Counted from the first letter of the stretch, positions 1 to 8,190 are shown. The stretch: DNA of 64,000 nucleotides from Eisenbergiella tayi (GCF_001881565.1 NZ_MPDJ01000004.1:227126-291125), one strand, 5' to 3'. Numbers and translations: made by a program. The notes: generated from the sequence alone by a model not told the origin.

Positions 1-803
1 GTAATAACCGGATTCAATCCAGCCTGCCATATACTTAATCAGTGAAGCCTTGTAATCCTGCCAGTCAAAAGAACCGTCCAGCATAGCCGCAGAATCCTGG
101 AACATTTCTCCTTCATAGCTTACAAAGGTTCCCGCATAGTTTGCAAGGAGTCCGGGATTGGAAAGCACACAGATAGGGGTAGTTCCGCTCGCTTTCACCT
201 TCTCACATGCCTCTGTGAAATCATCCCATGTATGGATGGTATAAGGATCCACTCCTGCCGCGTCACAAACATCCGTATTTACCAATGTTCCGTTAATCAG
301 TTCGGAAATCATCAGGACATAAATCGCTCCGTCATCATCCTGGATAACGCCCAGCGCGGAATCATCATAATCCGAAACCCAGGGCTGATCCTGCAGATTC
401 ATCAGGTATTCCTTATAACGCAGGATGGACCATCCATGTGTCTGGAATACATCGGGAAGCTCATTTGCCGCCATACGTGTTTTTAAGGTGTTTTCATAAT
501 CCGTACCATACTCGGCTACATTAACCGTACATCCATACTCTTCTTCAAACTTGTCTACCAGGCCCTGGAACGTGGTCGCCTGATCACCGGTGTAAGTAAC
601 CGCAACCTCCAGCGTACTTCCGCTGATATCCGTACCTTCCGCCGCAGCGCCTTCTGCGTCATCCGCAGGTGCCGCTTCAGGAGAAGCGGATTCCTTAGCC
701 GGTTCGGAGGCAGCAGGTGCATCAGTTTTTACCCCCCCCCCCCACATGCTGTAAGCGACAGAACCATAGCTGCTGACAATAATACAGCTCCCAGTCTCTT
801 CAT
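1..803 (-). CDS. ABC sugar transporter substrate-binding lipoprotein (family 1), 3' end outside window
   Basis: The start is the ATG at 803, preceded by a GGAGG-type site, and the frame stays open to base 1, so about 267 codons are present. The N-terminus is a lipoprotein signal (MKRLGAVLLSAAMVLSLTAC) followed by four glycines, an Ala/Glu-rich linker and an extracellular solute-binding domain (DKFEEEYGCTVNV, LPDVFQTHG). It should bind a sugar at the outer membrane face and hand it to an ABC permease pair that would lie beyond the window's left edge. The four glycines are all GGG, making a 12-G run on the coding strand. The substrate is unknown. Confidence 0.88.
732..743. repeat. 12-base C/G homopolymer inside a coding region
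   Basis: Twelve consecutive C on the plus strand give four GGG codons just after the lipobox cysteine of the sugar-binding lipoprotein gene. At 12 bases the frame is intact. Gain or loss of one base would truncate the protein right after its signal peptide. Such tracts are prone to slippage in replication and also to sequencing error. Confidence 0.9.
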
Positions 804-986
804 AACCAGTTTCCTCCTTTACTTTGTTGAATTAACAGTTTCTTTTTGAGTTTACTTACTTTTCGTATCTTCTTTATTGCATATTTGTTGTATCTATATC
901 GCTTGTCCGCCTTCTTTTTGAATGTCTGTACAGCAAATATTTCAACCATTATTTCTTTTGTTCGGTCAATAAAAATAATCATTTTG

Positions 987-1016
987 ACTATATGATAGCG
1001 CTATCACTTTTGTCGA
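987..1016 (-). promoter_or_regulatory. Sigma-A promoter of the sugar-binding protein gene
   Basis: On the minus strand TCGACA (1011-1016) and TATAGT (987-992) are separated by 18 bases. This predicts a start near 980 and a leader of roughly 180 bases. The 14-bp palindrome at 993-1006 sits in the spacer. The rest of the 804-1276 gap is AT-rich and shows only the terminator near 1240; I see no gene in it. Confidence 0.6.
993..1006. promoter_or_regulatory. LacI/CcpA-type operator
   Basis: TGATAGCGCTATCA is a perfect 14-bp palindrome with the central CG and TG...CA ends of LacI-family and catabolite-responsive (cre) operators. It lies exactly between the -35 and -10 boxes of the downstream sugar-binding protein gene, a position expected for repression. 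Whether CcpA or a local LacI regulator binds cannot be told from the window. Confidence 0.7.
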
Positions 1017-1226
1017 AGCTGTTATTTATGCACTTATTATATATTGTTATCCGGTGTTTTTCAATGTTTATTATTTAATTTGTACAAAATATATGTACTA
1101 AGTGCTTTTAGTACATTTTTTCTGTAGTTATAAAAAAGATGTCTACAAGACATAACTGTATTATTAAATAGTACCGCTATAGAGATTCTTTCTGCATTTT
1201 TCGGAAAAGTCTTTTGTACAGCAAAA

Positions 1227-1251
1227 GACGGCTGTGGGGAAACAGCCGTCT
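1227..1251 (-). terminator. Intrinsic terminator after the 1277-1924 lipoprotein gene
   Basis: GACGGCTGT pairs with ACAGCCGTC around a short loop and is followed on the minus strand by TTTT. It lies 26 bases past the stop of the gene ending at 1277. Confidence 0.75.
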
Positions 1252-1276
1252 CTTCGAACAACATTATGATATTTGC

Positions 1277-1924
1277 TTACTCCGTCTTCAATACATAAGA
1301 GGCCTCACCGCTGAATCCTCTTTCTTCCAGCTTTTCATCCTTCCATACCGCTGTAATCTCATATATTTTATCCGGCTTTACTTCTATGAAGAAGGCTTCC
1401 TCATAGACCTCTTCATAATTCGGCTTTGCCTCAACATTTCCTTCATCGGCAGCATCCCATTCACTGACCAGAATGCTGTCGGGTGACGCTTCACTTGAAA
1501 CAAGATAAGACACAAAATCAATCCCGTTATAATCCGGCAGTTTCACTTTTTCCTCACCGCCCGCCCCTTTATCCAGAGGATGGACGCCGCAGGCCACCAT
1601 ACTTGTCGTTTCCCCATTGTCCAGATAGCTCCATGAATAATTTCCGGACTGCAGTTCAATCCGGTTCATCGTGCTGGATAAGGCATCGGACAGGTAAAGC
1701 TTCGGCGCGCTTGTAAGGAAAGGAATCTCCTCTTCCTCCGTTTCCTGCAAAGAGGTTTCTGCAGGAATACTTTCTTCCTCCGTGCCAGAAACTGTTTCCA
1801 TCGTGCCTGTTTCTGTTGTTTCCATCGCATCTGTCTCTGTTACTTCCGGTATTTCCTTACGGCCACAAGCCATGAGAGTCAGCATAAATACGAATACAAT
1901 AATAATAGAAACATATTTTTTCAT
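1277..1924 (-). CDS. Small lipoprotein of unknown function
   Basis: This encodes 215 residues. I place the start at 1924 (MKKYVSII...) because GGGAGG lies seven bases upstream; a longer reading from 1954 has no ribosome site. A lipoprotein signal ends in LMACG (Cys about residue 20), then comes an acidic Glu/Thr/Ser-rich linker to about residue 70. The C-terminal domain of about 140 residues is probably beta-rich (IELQSGNYSWSYLDNG, KIYEITAVWKDEKL). It should be anchored outside the membrane. I do not recognise a catalytic motif. It stands alone with its own terminator; the DUF4317 gene lies 42 bp upstream on the same strand. Confidence 0.8.
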   Translation of the reverse strand: MKKYVSIIIVFVFMLTLMACGRKEIPEVTETDAMETTETGTMETVSGTEEESIPAETSLQETEEEEIPFLTSAPKLYLSDALSSTMNRIELQSGNYSWSYLDNGETTSMVACGVHPLDKGAGGEEKVKLPDYNGIDFVSYLVSSEASPDSILVSEWDAADEGNVEAKPNYEEVYEEAFFIEVKPDKIYEITAVWKDEKLEERGFSGEASYVLKTE

Positions 1925-1966
1925 AACAAACCTCCCGGGAAAATCCCTTTTCATACCTCATCCTTT

Positions 1967-2593
1967 TTACCGGCTTATCCCTAAAATCTTTAATATTTCC
2001 TCATGCGGCCGATCCGTATCCGCCTGAAAAACAGCTATATGGTCTAAGTCCCTGCTTCTGTCCGTAAACGCCGGAAACAAAAATCCACACTCCGGATCCC
2101 CCGGCTCATATTCTCCCTCCAACGGACAAATGGCACAAATCATATATTCAAAAACCTCCTCCGACTCCCACAGCCCCACTTTATCAGCGGCCTTCAAAGG
2201 GATATCATAACGGCCGTGGAAAACCAGAATGGCATACTCCGAATCTGAACGATAGCTTTCCATCACAATATCATAAAATGTATCCATCAGGGCATCATTT
2301 TTCAGACCGCACTCATTCATTGTCATGAGCAGCTGCCACATGCTCCCCGGCTTCTGCATACTCTGGGGTATTTCGTATTTCTTAAGGTTTACATTTGTTT
2401 CTGAATAGGGAATCGCCTTCGCCAGCTTCAGCTTTTTCGTTTTTTCCGCTGCGGACAGCTTCAGGAAGTTCGTGTTGAAGCTCCCCTCAAAGTCACCATC
2501 CTTATCTATATAGCATCCGGCTATTCTTGAAAAAGATGTCCGGGCAAGGGTCATCCGCCTGGTCAGTTCCAGCATGTCTTCTCTGTTTATCAT
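1967..2593 (-). CDS. DUF4317 family protein, short form
   Basis: This encodes 208 residues starting MINREDMLEL, with GAAGGA eight bases before the ATG at 2593. Family-type stretches are SRIAGCYID (about 23-31), YAILVFHGRYDIP and VFEYMICAICPLE, followed by GFLFPAFTDRS. From memory, DUF4317 proteins of Clostridia usually run to about 370-400 residues, so this copy carries only the N-terminal half. It ends cleanly with no sign of a nearby frameshift remnant. The function of the family is unknown. It may share a transcript with the lipoprotein gene 42 bp downstream. Confidence 0.8.
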   Translation of the reverse strand: MINREDMLELTRRMTLARTSFSRIAGCYIDKDGDFEGSFNTNFLKLSAAEKTKKLKLAKAIPYSETNVNLKKYEIPQSMQKPGSMWQLLMTMNECGLKNDALMDTFYDIVMESYRSDSEYAILVFHGRYDIPLKAADKVGLWESEEVFEYMICAICPLEGEYEPGDPECGFLFPAFTDRSRDLDHIAVFQADTDRPHEEILKILGISR

Positions 2594-2803
2594 GTTATGT
2601 ATTCCTTCTCTGCTATTTTTATGTACAGCCGCAGGCATGTGCTTTACTTCATTATACCTCACAGAGTATGCAGGCGGCAACATCTTCTGCCTGACGGCTA
2701 TGAAAACATGGAAGAATAAAGTATAATCAAAAAGACTTGTTTGAAAAAACAGAGGATTACCCGTGAATAGAATGGATACAAATAGCGAAAGGTGGCAGGC
2801 ATA

Positions 2804-3220
2804 ATGAAAAAAATTTTTACTTCTATTTTGATACTGGTATCAGTAGTTTCCTTTTCCGCCTGTAATTTTACGAAATTTGACGGCAGCCGTACAGGAAATG
2901 AAAGCCAGCTTATTATGCAGTATGATGTATTGAATATGACAGATTCCCAGAAATTGAAATTGGCGGCGGGTGATATTCTCCGTTTTGATGTTGTCAGCCA
3001 GTCGGGAAGTGTTGATATTCAGCTTCAAAAAGGCGAGGAAGATCCGATATATAAAGGCACCGATATTCCAACCTCAGCCTTTCAGGTAGTCATACAGGAT
3101 GATGGCACCTATACTGTTGCTGTGACAGGGAAAAGGGCAAAAGGAAGTGTGTCTGTTATTAAGGAAGATGCCGAAGACAGCACCGCCGGGGCTGATGAAC
3201 CGGTGAGCGAAATGGAATAA
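2804..3220 (+). CDS. Small lipoprotein of unknown function
   Basis: This encodes 138 residues. The start at 2804 has AGGTGG eight bases upstream. A lipoprotein signal (MKKIFTSILILVSVVSFSAC) precedes a compact domain with FDVVSQSGSVDIQLQK and DDGTYTVAVTGKRAKGSVSV. This pattern resembles a small beta-sandwich that is expected to sit on the cell surface. A TATAAT at 2722-2727 could serve as its -10 box, though no good -35 is seen. The following membrane protein and XRE regulator lie close behind on the same strand and may be co-transcribed. Confidence 0.75.
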   Translation: MKKIFTSILILVSVVSFSACNFTKFDGSRTGNESQLIMQYDVLNMTDSQKLKLAAGDILRFDVVSQSGSVDIQLQKGEEDPIYKGTDIPTSAFQVVIQDDGTYTVAVTGKRAKGSVSVIKEDAEDSTAGADEPVSEME

Positions 3221-3273
3221 GGAGAATGCATCAGCCAGAGCCTTAAACTACAAAAAATAGAAATGAGTATTTT

Positions 3274-3564
3274 ATGGACAATTTAATGTTAATTTGCTTT
3301 GGTATTTTTCTTCTTGCGCTCATTGTGCTGGATATCGTGATGATTATTTCTCTGCTGAAACCGGGTGATGAGAGAAAACAATTAATAGTCTGGAAAGCCA
3401 GCGCCTTTACTCTCCTTGTTGCCGTATTTGGTCTTGTGATTGATATAATTGAGGCTATTGTCAAAGTGGAAGCTATGGTAATAAATCCTTTTATAAAGCT
3501 CAGTGTTATTGCAATGATTTACTGCATATCTCTTCTGGCTTTCAAGAAAAAGCATGGTGATTGA
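3274..3564 (+). CDS. Small integral membrane protein paired with an XRE regulator
   Basis: This encodes 96 residues with about three hydrophobic segments (roughly 4-26, 42-62 and 73-91) and few charged residues between them. The ribosome site is weak. Its stop overlaps the start region of the downstream XRE regulator, so the two are translationally coupled. Pairs of this kind (a small DUF-type membrane protein next to a YozG/YgzD-like regulator) are common in Bacillota, but the job of the membrane partner is unknown. Base composition is AT-rich compared with the 5-12 kb region. Confidence 0.7.
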   Translation: MDNLMLICFGIFLLALIVLDIVMIISLLKPGDERKQLIVWKASAFTLLVAVFGLVIDIIEAIVKVEAMVINPFIKLSVIAMIYCISLLAFKKKHGD

Positions 3565-3566
3565 TG

Positions 3567-3758
3567 ATGAGAAACATAATCAGGGAAAAAAGAAAAGAAC
3601 GCGGATTATCACAAGAAGAATTAGCAAAAAAATGCGGGGTTTCCAGACAAACCGTTAATGCTATCGAAAATGATAAATATGATCCGACTTTGGCTTTGGC
3701 ATTCAGTTTAGCGAAAGAATTAAGGACAACAGTTGATGAACTTTTTATTTCGTTATAA
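3567..3758 (+). CDS. XRE-family helix-turn-helix regulator
   Basis: This encodes 63 residues: MRNIIREKRKERGLSQEELA, then KKCGVSRQTVNAIENDKYDP and a C-terminal VDELF. It is a minimal lambda-repressor-like HTH with no effector domain, typical of the 60-70 residue YozG-like regulators. Three starts are possible (TTG 3561, ATG 3564, ATG 3567). I prefer 3567 because GGTGA is six bases upstream. It is coupled to the membrane protein gene and probably controls its own operon. Confidence 0.88.
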   Translation: MRNIIREKRKERGLSQEELAKKCGVSRQTVNAIENDKYDPTLALAFSLAKELRTTVDELFISL

Positions 3759-3848
3759 GGTAGTGTAAGCTATTTTAGCCACATATCAGAAGAAGCAACA
3801 GACTAAGCGAAACTTTATATTTCATGCCTTTATAGTTTCTCAATCGGC

Positions 3849-4331
3849 TCATTTTGTATCTTGTAATTCTGAAATCTGATCTGGCAAATGATCAATACCT
3901 TTAAATTCAGCAACAGCAATTGAATGAATTTGTTGTCTGATTATCTCACGGACATGATATATGCACATTTGCGTTTTACCGCCAATACTTTTACAATCAT
4001 CTTCAATAAGGATATCCGGTTTTACCTGTTCAATAATTTCACTATAAGTTTGATCCTTGCCGCGATAATATAATTTAGTGCCACAAAAACCATTCTTTTT
4101 CAATATATCGGCAATTATTGCTACTTGCTTTTCTTTTCGTGAAGTACAATACACAATTTCTGCACCTTGCTCGTTCCATTTATTGATTAAATCCACACAG
4201 TTTCCAATTGGTTTATATGTTGAATAGTCATAGATATGCATCAGCGAGGTATGCATAATTAATGTACCTTCTGTAAAAATCATTATTGTTATATTTGAAT
4301 TCGCTTTATCTGATAATTTAACATAAGGCAT
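3849..4331 (-). CDS. HAD-like protein with altered nucleophile motif
   Basis: This encodes 160 residues starting MPYVKLSDKA, with AAGGTGAG about eight bases upstream of 4331. The fold looks like a small haloacid-dehalogenase phosphatase: IMIFTEGT in place of the usual hhhhDxDxT, GAEIVYCTSRK as the Ser/Thr motif, and PDILIEDDCKSIGG as the acidic motif IV. The nucleophilic Asp is replaced, so it may bind rather than hydrolyse a phosphorylated ligand. The gene and its surroundings are clearly more AT-rich than the genes on either side, which suggests separate acquisition. Confidence 0.65.
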   Translation of the reverse strand: MPYVKLSDKANSNITIMIFTEGTLIMHTSLMHIYDYSTYKPIGNCVDLINKWNEQGAEIVYCTSRKEKQVAIIADILKKNGFCGTKLYYRGKDQTYSEIIEQVKPDILIEDDCKSIGGKTQMCIYHVREIIRQQIHSIAVAEFKGIDHLPDQISELQDTK

Positions 4332-4374
4332 GTTTTTGACTCACCTTCCTGTTTTAAATCAACATCTTCCGTAT

Positions 4375-4419
4375 AAAAACACTGCAAAAGCAGATTCTTT
4401 CCTGTTCTGCAGTGTTTTT
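4375..4419 (-). terminator. Intrinsic terminator after metAA (possibly bidirectional)
   Basis: AAAACACTGCA (4376-4386) pairs with TGCAGTGTTTT (4408-4418), so both strands give a stem edged by an A- or T-rich run. It lies 25 bases past the metAA stop at 4444 and also precedes the HAD-like gene. Confidence 0.75.
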
Positions 4420-4443
4420 CAAAAACAAGGTATCATATTTCCC

Positions 4444-5358
4444 TCAAATTTCACCCAGATCATATGGCGTTGCCTGGTATACATAGTAGTTCAGCCAGTT
4501 AGTATACAAATCATTACAATGGGATCTCCAAAGCATAGTCGGACGCTGTGTACAATCGTCCTCCGGATAATAATTGAGCGGAACCTGAATAGGCAGATTC
4601 TTCTCTTTATCACGCATATATTCATTATGGAGCGTATATCTGTCATATTCCGGATGCCCCATTACGAAAATCTGCCGGCCCTCTCCGGCCATGGCGAGAA
4701 GCACGCCGGCCTCCTCCGATTCCGCCATAACCAGCAATTCCCTGCAGGCATGGATTTCTTCGGCGGGCACAGTGGTATGCCGGCTGTGCGGTATGTAAAA
4801 ATAATCGTCAAAGCCCCTTACCAGCGGGACCCTCCGATTGGATACCTTATGGGAAAATACACCGAAAAGCTTTTCCGGAAGCAGGACCTTATTTAACCCG
4901 AAATGATAGTAAAGGCCCGCCTGGGCTCCCCAGCATATATGGAAGGTGCTGGTGACATGGCTCTTGGACCATTCCATGATTTCGCAGAGCTCCGGCCAGT
5001 AATCCACCTCTTCAAAGGGGATCTGTTCCACGGGCGCCCCTGTGATTATAAGGCCGTCATACTTATGCGATTTCAATTCATTAAAGGTATTATAAAATTT
5101 ATTCAGATGCGTGGGCGAGGTATTCAGCGAGGTATGGCTGTTCATCTTCATGAAAGTCACATCAACCTGCAGAGGCGTATTCGACAGAGAGCGCAGGAGC
5201 TGAAGCTCCGTATCCTGCTTCACAGGCATCAGATTAAGGATGCAGATTTGAAGAGGGCGCATATCCTGATGCTGCGCCCTGTATTCATCCATGACAAAAA
5301 TGTTCTCATCTTCCAGTATCGCCCTTGCAGGCAGATCACTTTGTACTTTAATTGGCAT
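4444..5358 (-). CDS. metAA: Homoserine O-acetyltransferase (MetA family)
   Basis: The enzyme acylates homoserine in the cytoplasm, the first committed step of methionine synthesis. It has 304 residues, full length for the family. The catalytic Cys142 (FHICWGAQAG), His235 and Glu237 (GHPEYD) are present. Residue 111 is Glu (GAPVE); in this family Glu111 is associated with acetyl-CoA and Gly111 with succinyl-CoA, so acetyl transfer is expected. The ATG at 5358 lies three bases after the ligA stop, and its GGAGGT is inside the end of ligA. It is therefore in the rluF-ligA-metAA unit rather than behind its own SAM riboswitch. Confidence 0.95.
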   Translation of the reverse strand: MPIKVQSDLPARAILEDENIFVMDEYRAQHQDMRPLQICILNLMPVKQDTELQLLRSLSNTPLQVDVTFMKMNSHTSLNTSPTHLNKFYNTFNELKSHKYDGLIITGAPVEQIPFEEVDYWPELCEIMEWSKSHVTSTFHICWGAQAGLYYHFGLNKVLLPEKLFGVFSHKVSNRRVPLVRGFDDYFYIPHSRHTTVPAEEIHACRELLVMAESEEAGVLLAMAGEGRQIFVMGHPEYDRYTLHNEYMRDKEKNLPIQVPLNYYPEDDCTQRPTMLWRSHCNDLYTNWLNYYVYQATPYDLGEI

Positions 5359-5361
5359 CCC

Positions 5362-7326
5362 TTATACCTCCATATCCAGATATTGTCTCATAAAATCTTC
5401 TTCCGTAACGATAGGAACCTCCAGTTCCTTTGCCTTTTTATTCTTGGAGGAATTGGACGCGATGTCGTTGTTAATCAGGCATGTGGTTTTGCCGGTAACG
5501 CTTCCTGTCACCTTTCCTCCTCTGCTTTCAATCAGCTCCTTCAATGCGCTTCTGCCGTCAAAATGCTCCAGGCTTCCGGTTACTACAAAAACCTTTCCCT
5601 GCAGGGTCAGCGCCGATTCGTCCACTTCTATCTGCTCTATCTCAAGCTCCTTCAGAAGCTTTTTCATATTTTCCCTGTTTGTTTCAGACTGCCAGTAATC
5701 ATGGAAGGTTCCCGCAATCACTCCCCCGATGCCGTCAATCAGACTCAGTTCTTCCACATCGGCCTCCATCATGCGTTCCAAATCATCATGATATTCCCGG
5801 CAGAGCATTTTGGCATTCGCGAGGCCGATATTAGCTATTCCGAGACCGTAAATCACTCTGGGCAGCGTGGTTTTTCTTGCTCTTTCCAGGCTTTCCATGA
5901 GATTCCGGAAGGATTTTTCCCCGAACCCTTCCATTTCAATGATCTCTTCCTCATATTTCCCCAGATGGAACAAATCCGCAAACGTATGAAGATATCCTCT
6001 TCCCAGGAATTTCTCCAAGGTAGCCTCCGACAGCCCGTCAATATTCATGGCGTCGCGGCTCACAAAAAGTGTAAAAGCCTTCAGCTTTTTGGCATCACAG
6101 TCCGGATTGGTACAGTACAGAGACTGTACGTCATTCACCTGCTCTATCTTCGTTGCCCCTCCGCACACCGGGCAGGTATCCGGTATGGGCAGCGTATCGC
6201 TGCCGGTGAGGTTTTCCGCAATCTGCGGGATTATCATATTGGCCTTATAAACGGTTATACGGTCACCGATTCCCAGCTTCAGTCCTCTGACAATACTGAT
6301 ATTATGGACACTGGCACGGCTCACCGTTGTTCCCTCCAGCTCCACCGGGTCAAAGATGGCAACCGGATTAATGAGTCCCGTCCTGCTCGCGCTCCACTCT
6401 ATCTCACGCAGCGTGGTTTCTGCCGTTTCATCCGCCCACTTAAACGCGATGGAATCCCTGGGGAATTTAGCTGTCCGTCCCAGGGAAAGGCCATAGGCGA
6501 TATCATCATAAATCAATACCAGACCATCCGAAGGAACCGAATAGCCTGCCACCTTATTTTCAAACTCTTCCACAGCGGACAGAATGGTATCGCTGTCCAC
6601 TTCTTTAAATTCCACAACCTCAAAGCCCAGCTTCTGCAGAAATAAGAACTGTTCCTTTCGGGAATTCTGAAAATCCACATCGTCCGCCTTTACAAGCGCA
6701 AATGCAAAAAAGCGGACATTTCTCTGTGCGGTAATCTCATTATTCAGCTGTCTCACCGAACCGGAGCAAAGGTTCCTCGGATTTTTGTATCTGGCATCGG
6801 CATCCTCAATCTGTTCATTTATTTTCCGGAAATCCTCATATGTGATAACCGCTTCTCCGCGAAGCACCAGTTCTCCCTTAAAGGGTATGGACAGAGGGAG
6901 GTTCACAAACACTCTGGCATTTCCGGTAATCACTTCCCCGATTTCCCCGTTTCCTCTGGTTACCGCCTTAAACAGCTGTCCGTCCCTGTAGGTAAGTACA
7001 ATTGTCAGGCCATCCAGCTTCCAGGAAAGCAGTCCCTTCTGTTCTCCCAGCCAGTCCCTCAGGTCTTCCCTGCTTTTCGTTTTTCCCAGGGAAAGCATGG
7101 GACTTTCATGCCGCTCCTTGGGCAGTTCGTCAACCGCCTCATAGCCAACGCTGACCGTGGGGCTTCCCGCCATAACAGTGCCTGTCTCTTCCTCCAGGGA
7201 TACGAGTTCATCATACAGCTTATCATATTCATAATTGCTCATAATTTCCCTGTCCTGAGCATAATAAGCCCTGGACGCTTCATTTAATATTGCAATCAGT
7301 TCCTTCATTCTTGCAGTCTTATCCAT
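5362..7326 (-). CDS. ligA: NAD-dependent DNA ligase
   Basis: It seals nicks in replication and repair, using NAD+ to adenylate its own lysine. It has 654 residues. The order is the N-terminal Ia domain (YYAQDREIMSNYEYD), an adenylation domain with active-site Lys103 (SWKLDGLTIVL), an OB fold, a four-cysteine zinc finger (CPVCGG...CTNPDC), helix-hairpin-helix repeats and a C-terminal BRCT domain (GKVFVVTGSLEHF). The motif is KLDG rather than the common KIDG. The start at 7326 has AAAGGAG 11 bases upstream. The gene lies 40 bp after rluF and directly before metAA. Confidence 0.97.
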   Translation of the reverse strand: MDKTARMKELIAILNEASRAYYAQDREIMSNYEYDKLYDELVSLEEETGTVMAGSPTVSVGYEAVDELPKERHESPMLSLGKTKSREDLRDWLGEQKGLLSWKLDGLTIVLTYRDGQLFKAVTRGNGEIGEVITGNARVFVNLPLSIPFKGELVLRGEAVITYEDFRKINEQIEDADARYKNPRNLCSGSVRQLNNEITAQRNVRFFAFALVKADDVDFQNSRKEQFLFLQKLGFEVVEFKEVDSDTILSAVEEFENKVAGYSVPSDGLVLIYDDIAYGLSLGRTAKFPRDSIAFKWADETAETTLREIEWSASRTGLINPVAIFDPVELEGTTVSRASVHNISIVRGLKLGIGDRITVYKANMIIPQIAENLTGSDTLPIPDTCPVCGGATKIEQVNDVQSLYCTNPDCDAKKLKAFTLFVSRDAMNIDGLSEATLEKFLGRGYLHTFADLFHLGKYEEEIIEMEGFGEKSFRNLMESLERARKTTLPRVIYGLGIANIGLANAKMLCREYHDDLERMMEADVEELSLIDGIGGVIAGTFHDYWQSETNRENMKKLLKELEIEQIEVDESALTLQGKVFVVTGSLEHFDGRSALKELIESRGGKVTGSVTGKTTCLINNDIASNSSKNKKAKELEVPIVTEEDFMRQYLDMEV

Positions 7327-7366
7327 CTCCTGCGAATCTCCTTTAATCTCCGTCTGTCACATTTTT

Positions 7367-8089
7367 TCAGGAATTCAGCTGCCCGTAGAGTTCATCCAAT
7401 TCCTCTGCTGTCAGCAGACGGTAATTTCCCGGTTTCAGCTTCCCAATGGTAATATTGGCCACACGCACCCGTTTTATTCCCTGCGCGTCAAATCCCAGGG
7501 CCCGGCACATTCGCCTGATCTGTCTGTTCAATCCCTGGGTGAGTACGATCCGGAAAACAAATTTTCCTTCTTTTTCCACCTGGCAGGGACGGGTCTGTAC
7601 ATTGAGCTCTTTCAGAAAAACACCTTCCGCCATTTTCTGTAGAAAGGTATCTGTTATCGGCTTATTCACCCTTACCAGATATTCTTTTTCATGGTAATTG
7701 GCAGCCCTCATCAGGCCATTGATCAAATCACCGTCATTTGTAAGGAGAAGAAGTCCTTCCGAATCCTTGTCCAGCCTTCCCGCATAGGTAACCCGGATAG
7801 GATAATCAATGGCATCACGTATGGTCTTTTCCGCATATTTATCTTTTTCCGTACAGGTAACTCCCACCGGCTTATAATAAGCAAGGACGACCTTTCTGTC
7901 CTTTTTATCCAGCGGACGGCCGTCCACCGTTATGTCATCCATCTCGGAAATACGCATTCCCATCTGCGCGGGGACGCCGTTTACAATAACCCTTCCCGCT
8001 TCTATCATCCGATCCGCCTCTCTGCGGGAACAAATCCCGCAGTCGGCCAGATATTTATTTAAACGTTCTTCCTTTTTACTATCGTTCAT
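7367..8089 (-). CDS. rluF: 23S rRNA pseudouridine synthase, RluF-like
   Basis: This encodes 240 residues. An N-terminal S4 RNA-binding domain (RLNKYLADCGICSRREAD, to about residue 60) is followed by the RluA/RsuA-type catalytic core with Asp107 in AGRLDKDSEG. The C-terminal stretch GLNRQIRRMCRALGF...IKRVRVANI is typical of the RluB/RluF branch. RluF modifies U2604 of 23S rRNA; RluB-type or RsuA-type specificity cannot be excluded by eye. GAGG lies five bases before the ATG at 8089. It is the first gene of a unit with ligA and metAA. Confidence 0.85.
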   Translation of the reverse strand: MNDSKKEERLNKYLADCGICSRREADRMIEAGRVIVNGVPAQMGMRISEMDDITVDGRPLDKKDRKVVLAYYKPVGVTCTEKDKYAEKTIRDAIDYPIRVTYAGRLDKDSEGLLLLTNDGDLINGLMRAANYHEKEYLVRVNKPITDTFLQKMAEGVFLKELNVQTRPCQVEKEGKFVFRIVLTQGLNRQIRRMCRALGFDAQGIKRVRVANITIGKLKPGNYRLLTAEELDELYGQLNS

Positions 8090-8126
8090 ATTTTCCTCAT
8101 TTCGTATTCATTGAAAACAGGCGCAT

Positions 8127-8151
8127 GATACCCGCTGCCTGCGGCGGGGTA
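8127..8151. terminator. GC-rich hairpin in the rluF leader / sodC 3' region
   Basis: ATACCCGC...GCGGGGTAT forms a strong stem without a clean T tract on either strand. It lies after the predicted rluF transcription start. A near-identical element occurs at 36653-36677, there with a better termination context. It may stop read-through from the superoxide dismutase gene. Confidence 0.4.
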
Positions 8152-8161
8152 TTTGACTTGT

Positions 8162-8190
8162 ATTATACACTACCTTTTTTTCCCATGCAA
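8162..8190 (-). promoter_or_regulatory. Promoter of rluF-ligA-metAA
   Basis: On the minus strand TTGCAT (8185-8190), a 17-base spacer and a perfect TATAAT (8162-8167) are present. They lie between the superoxide dismutase stop and the rluF start, giving a leader of about 65 bases. Confidence 0.6.

Noticed and set aside
800..982. 60-codon frame in the leader of the first gene
   Set aside because: AT-rich, Lys/Ile-rich and without a ribosome site; it is the untranslated leader after the promoter at 987-1016.
4332..5400. SAM riboswitch or T-box for metAA
   Set aside because: metAA begins three bases after ligA, with no leader space, and I see no such fold.
4903..6645. 580-codon open frame on the plus strand
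   Set aside because: It is antisense to ligA, whose domains are complete; the composition is His/Gln/Phe-rich nonsense typical of a shadow frame, with no ribosome site.
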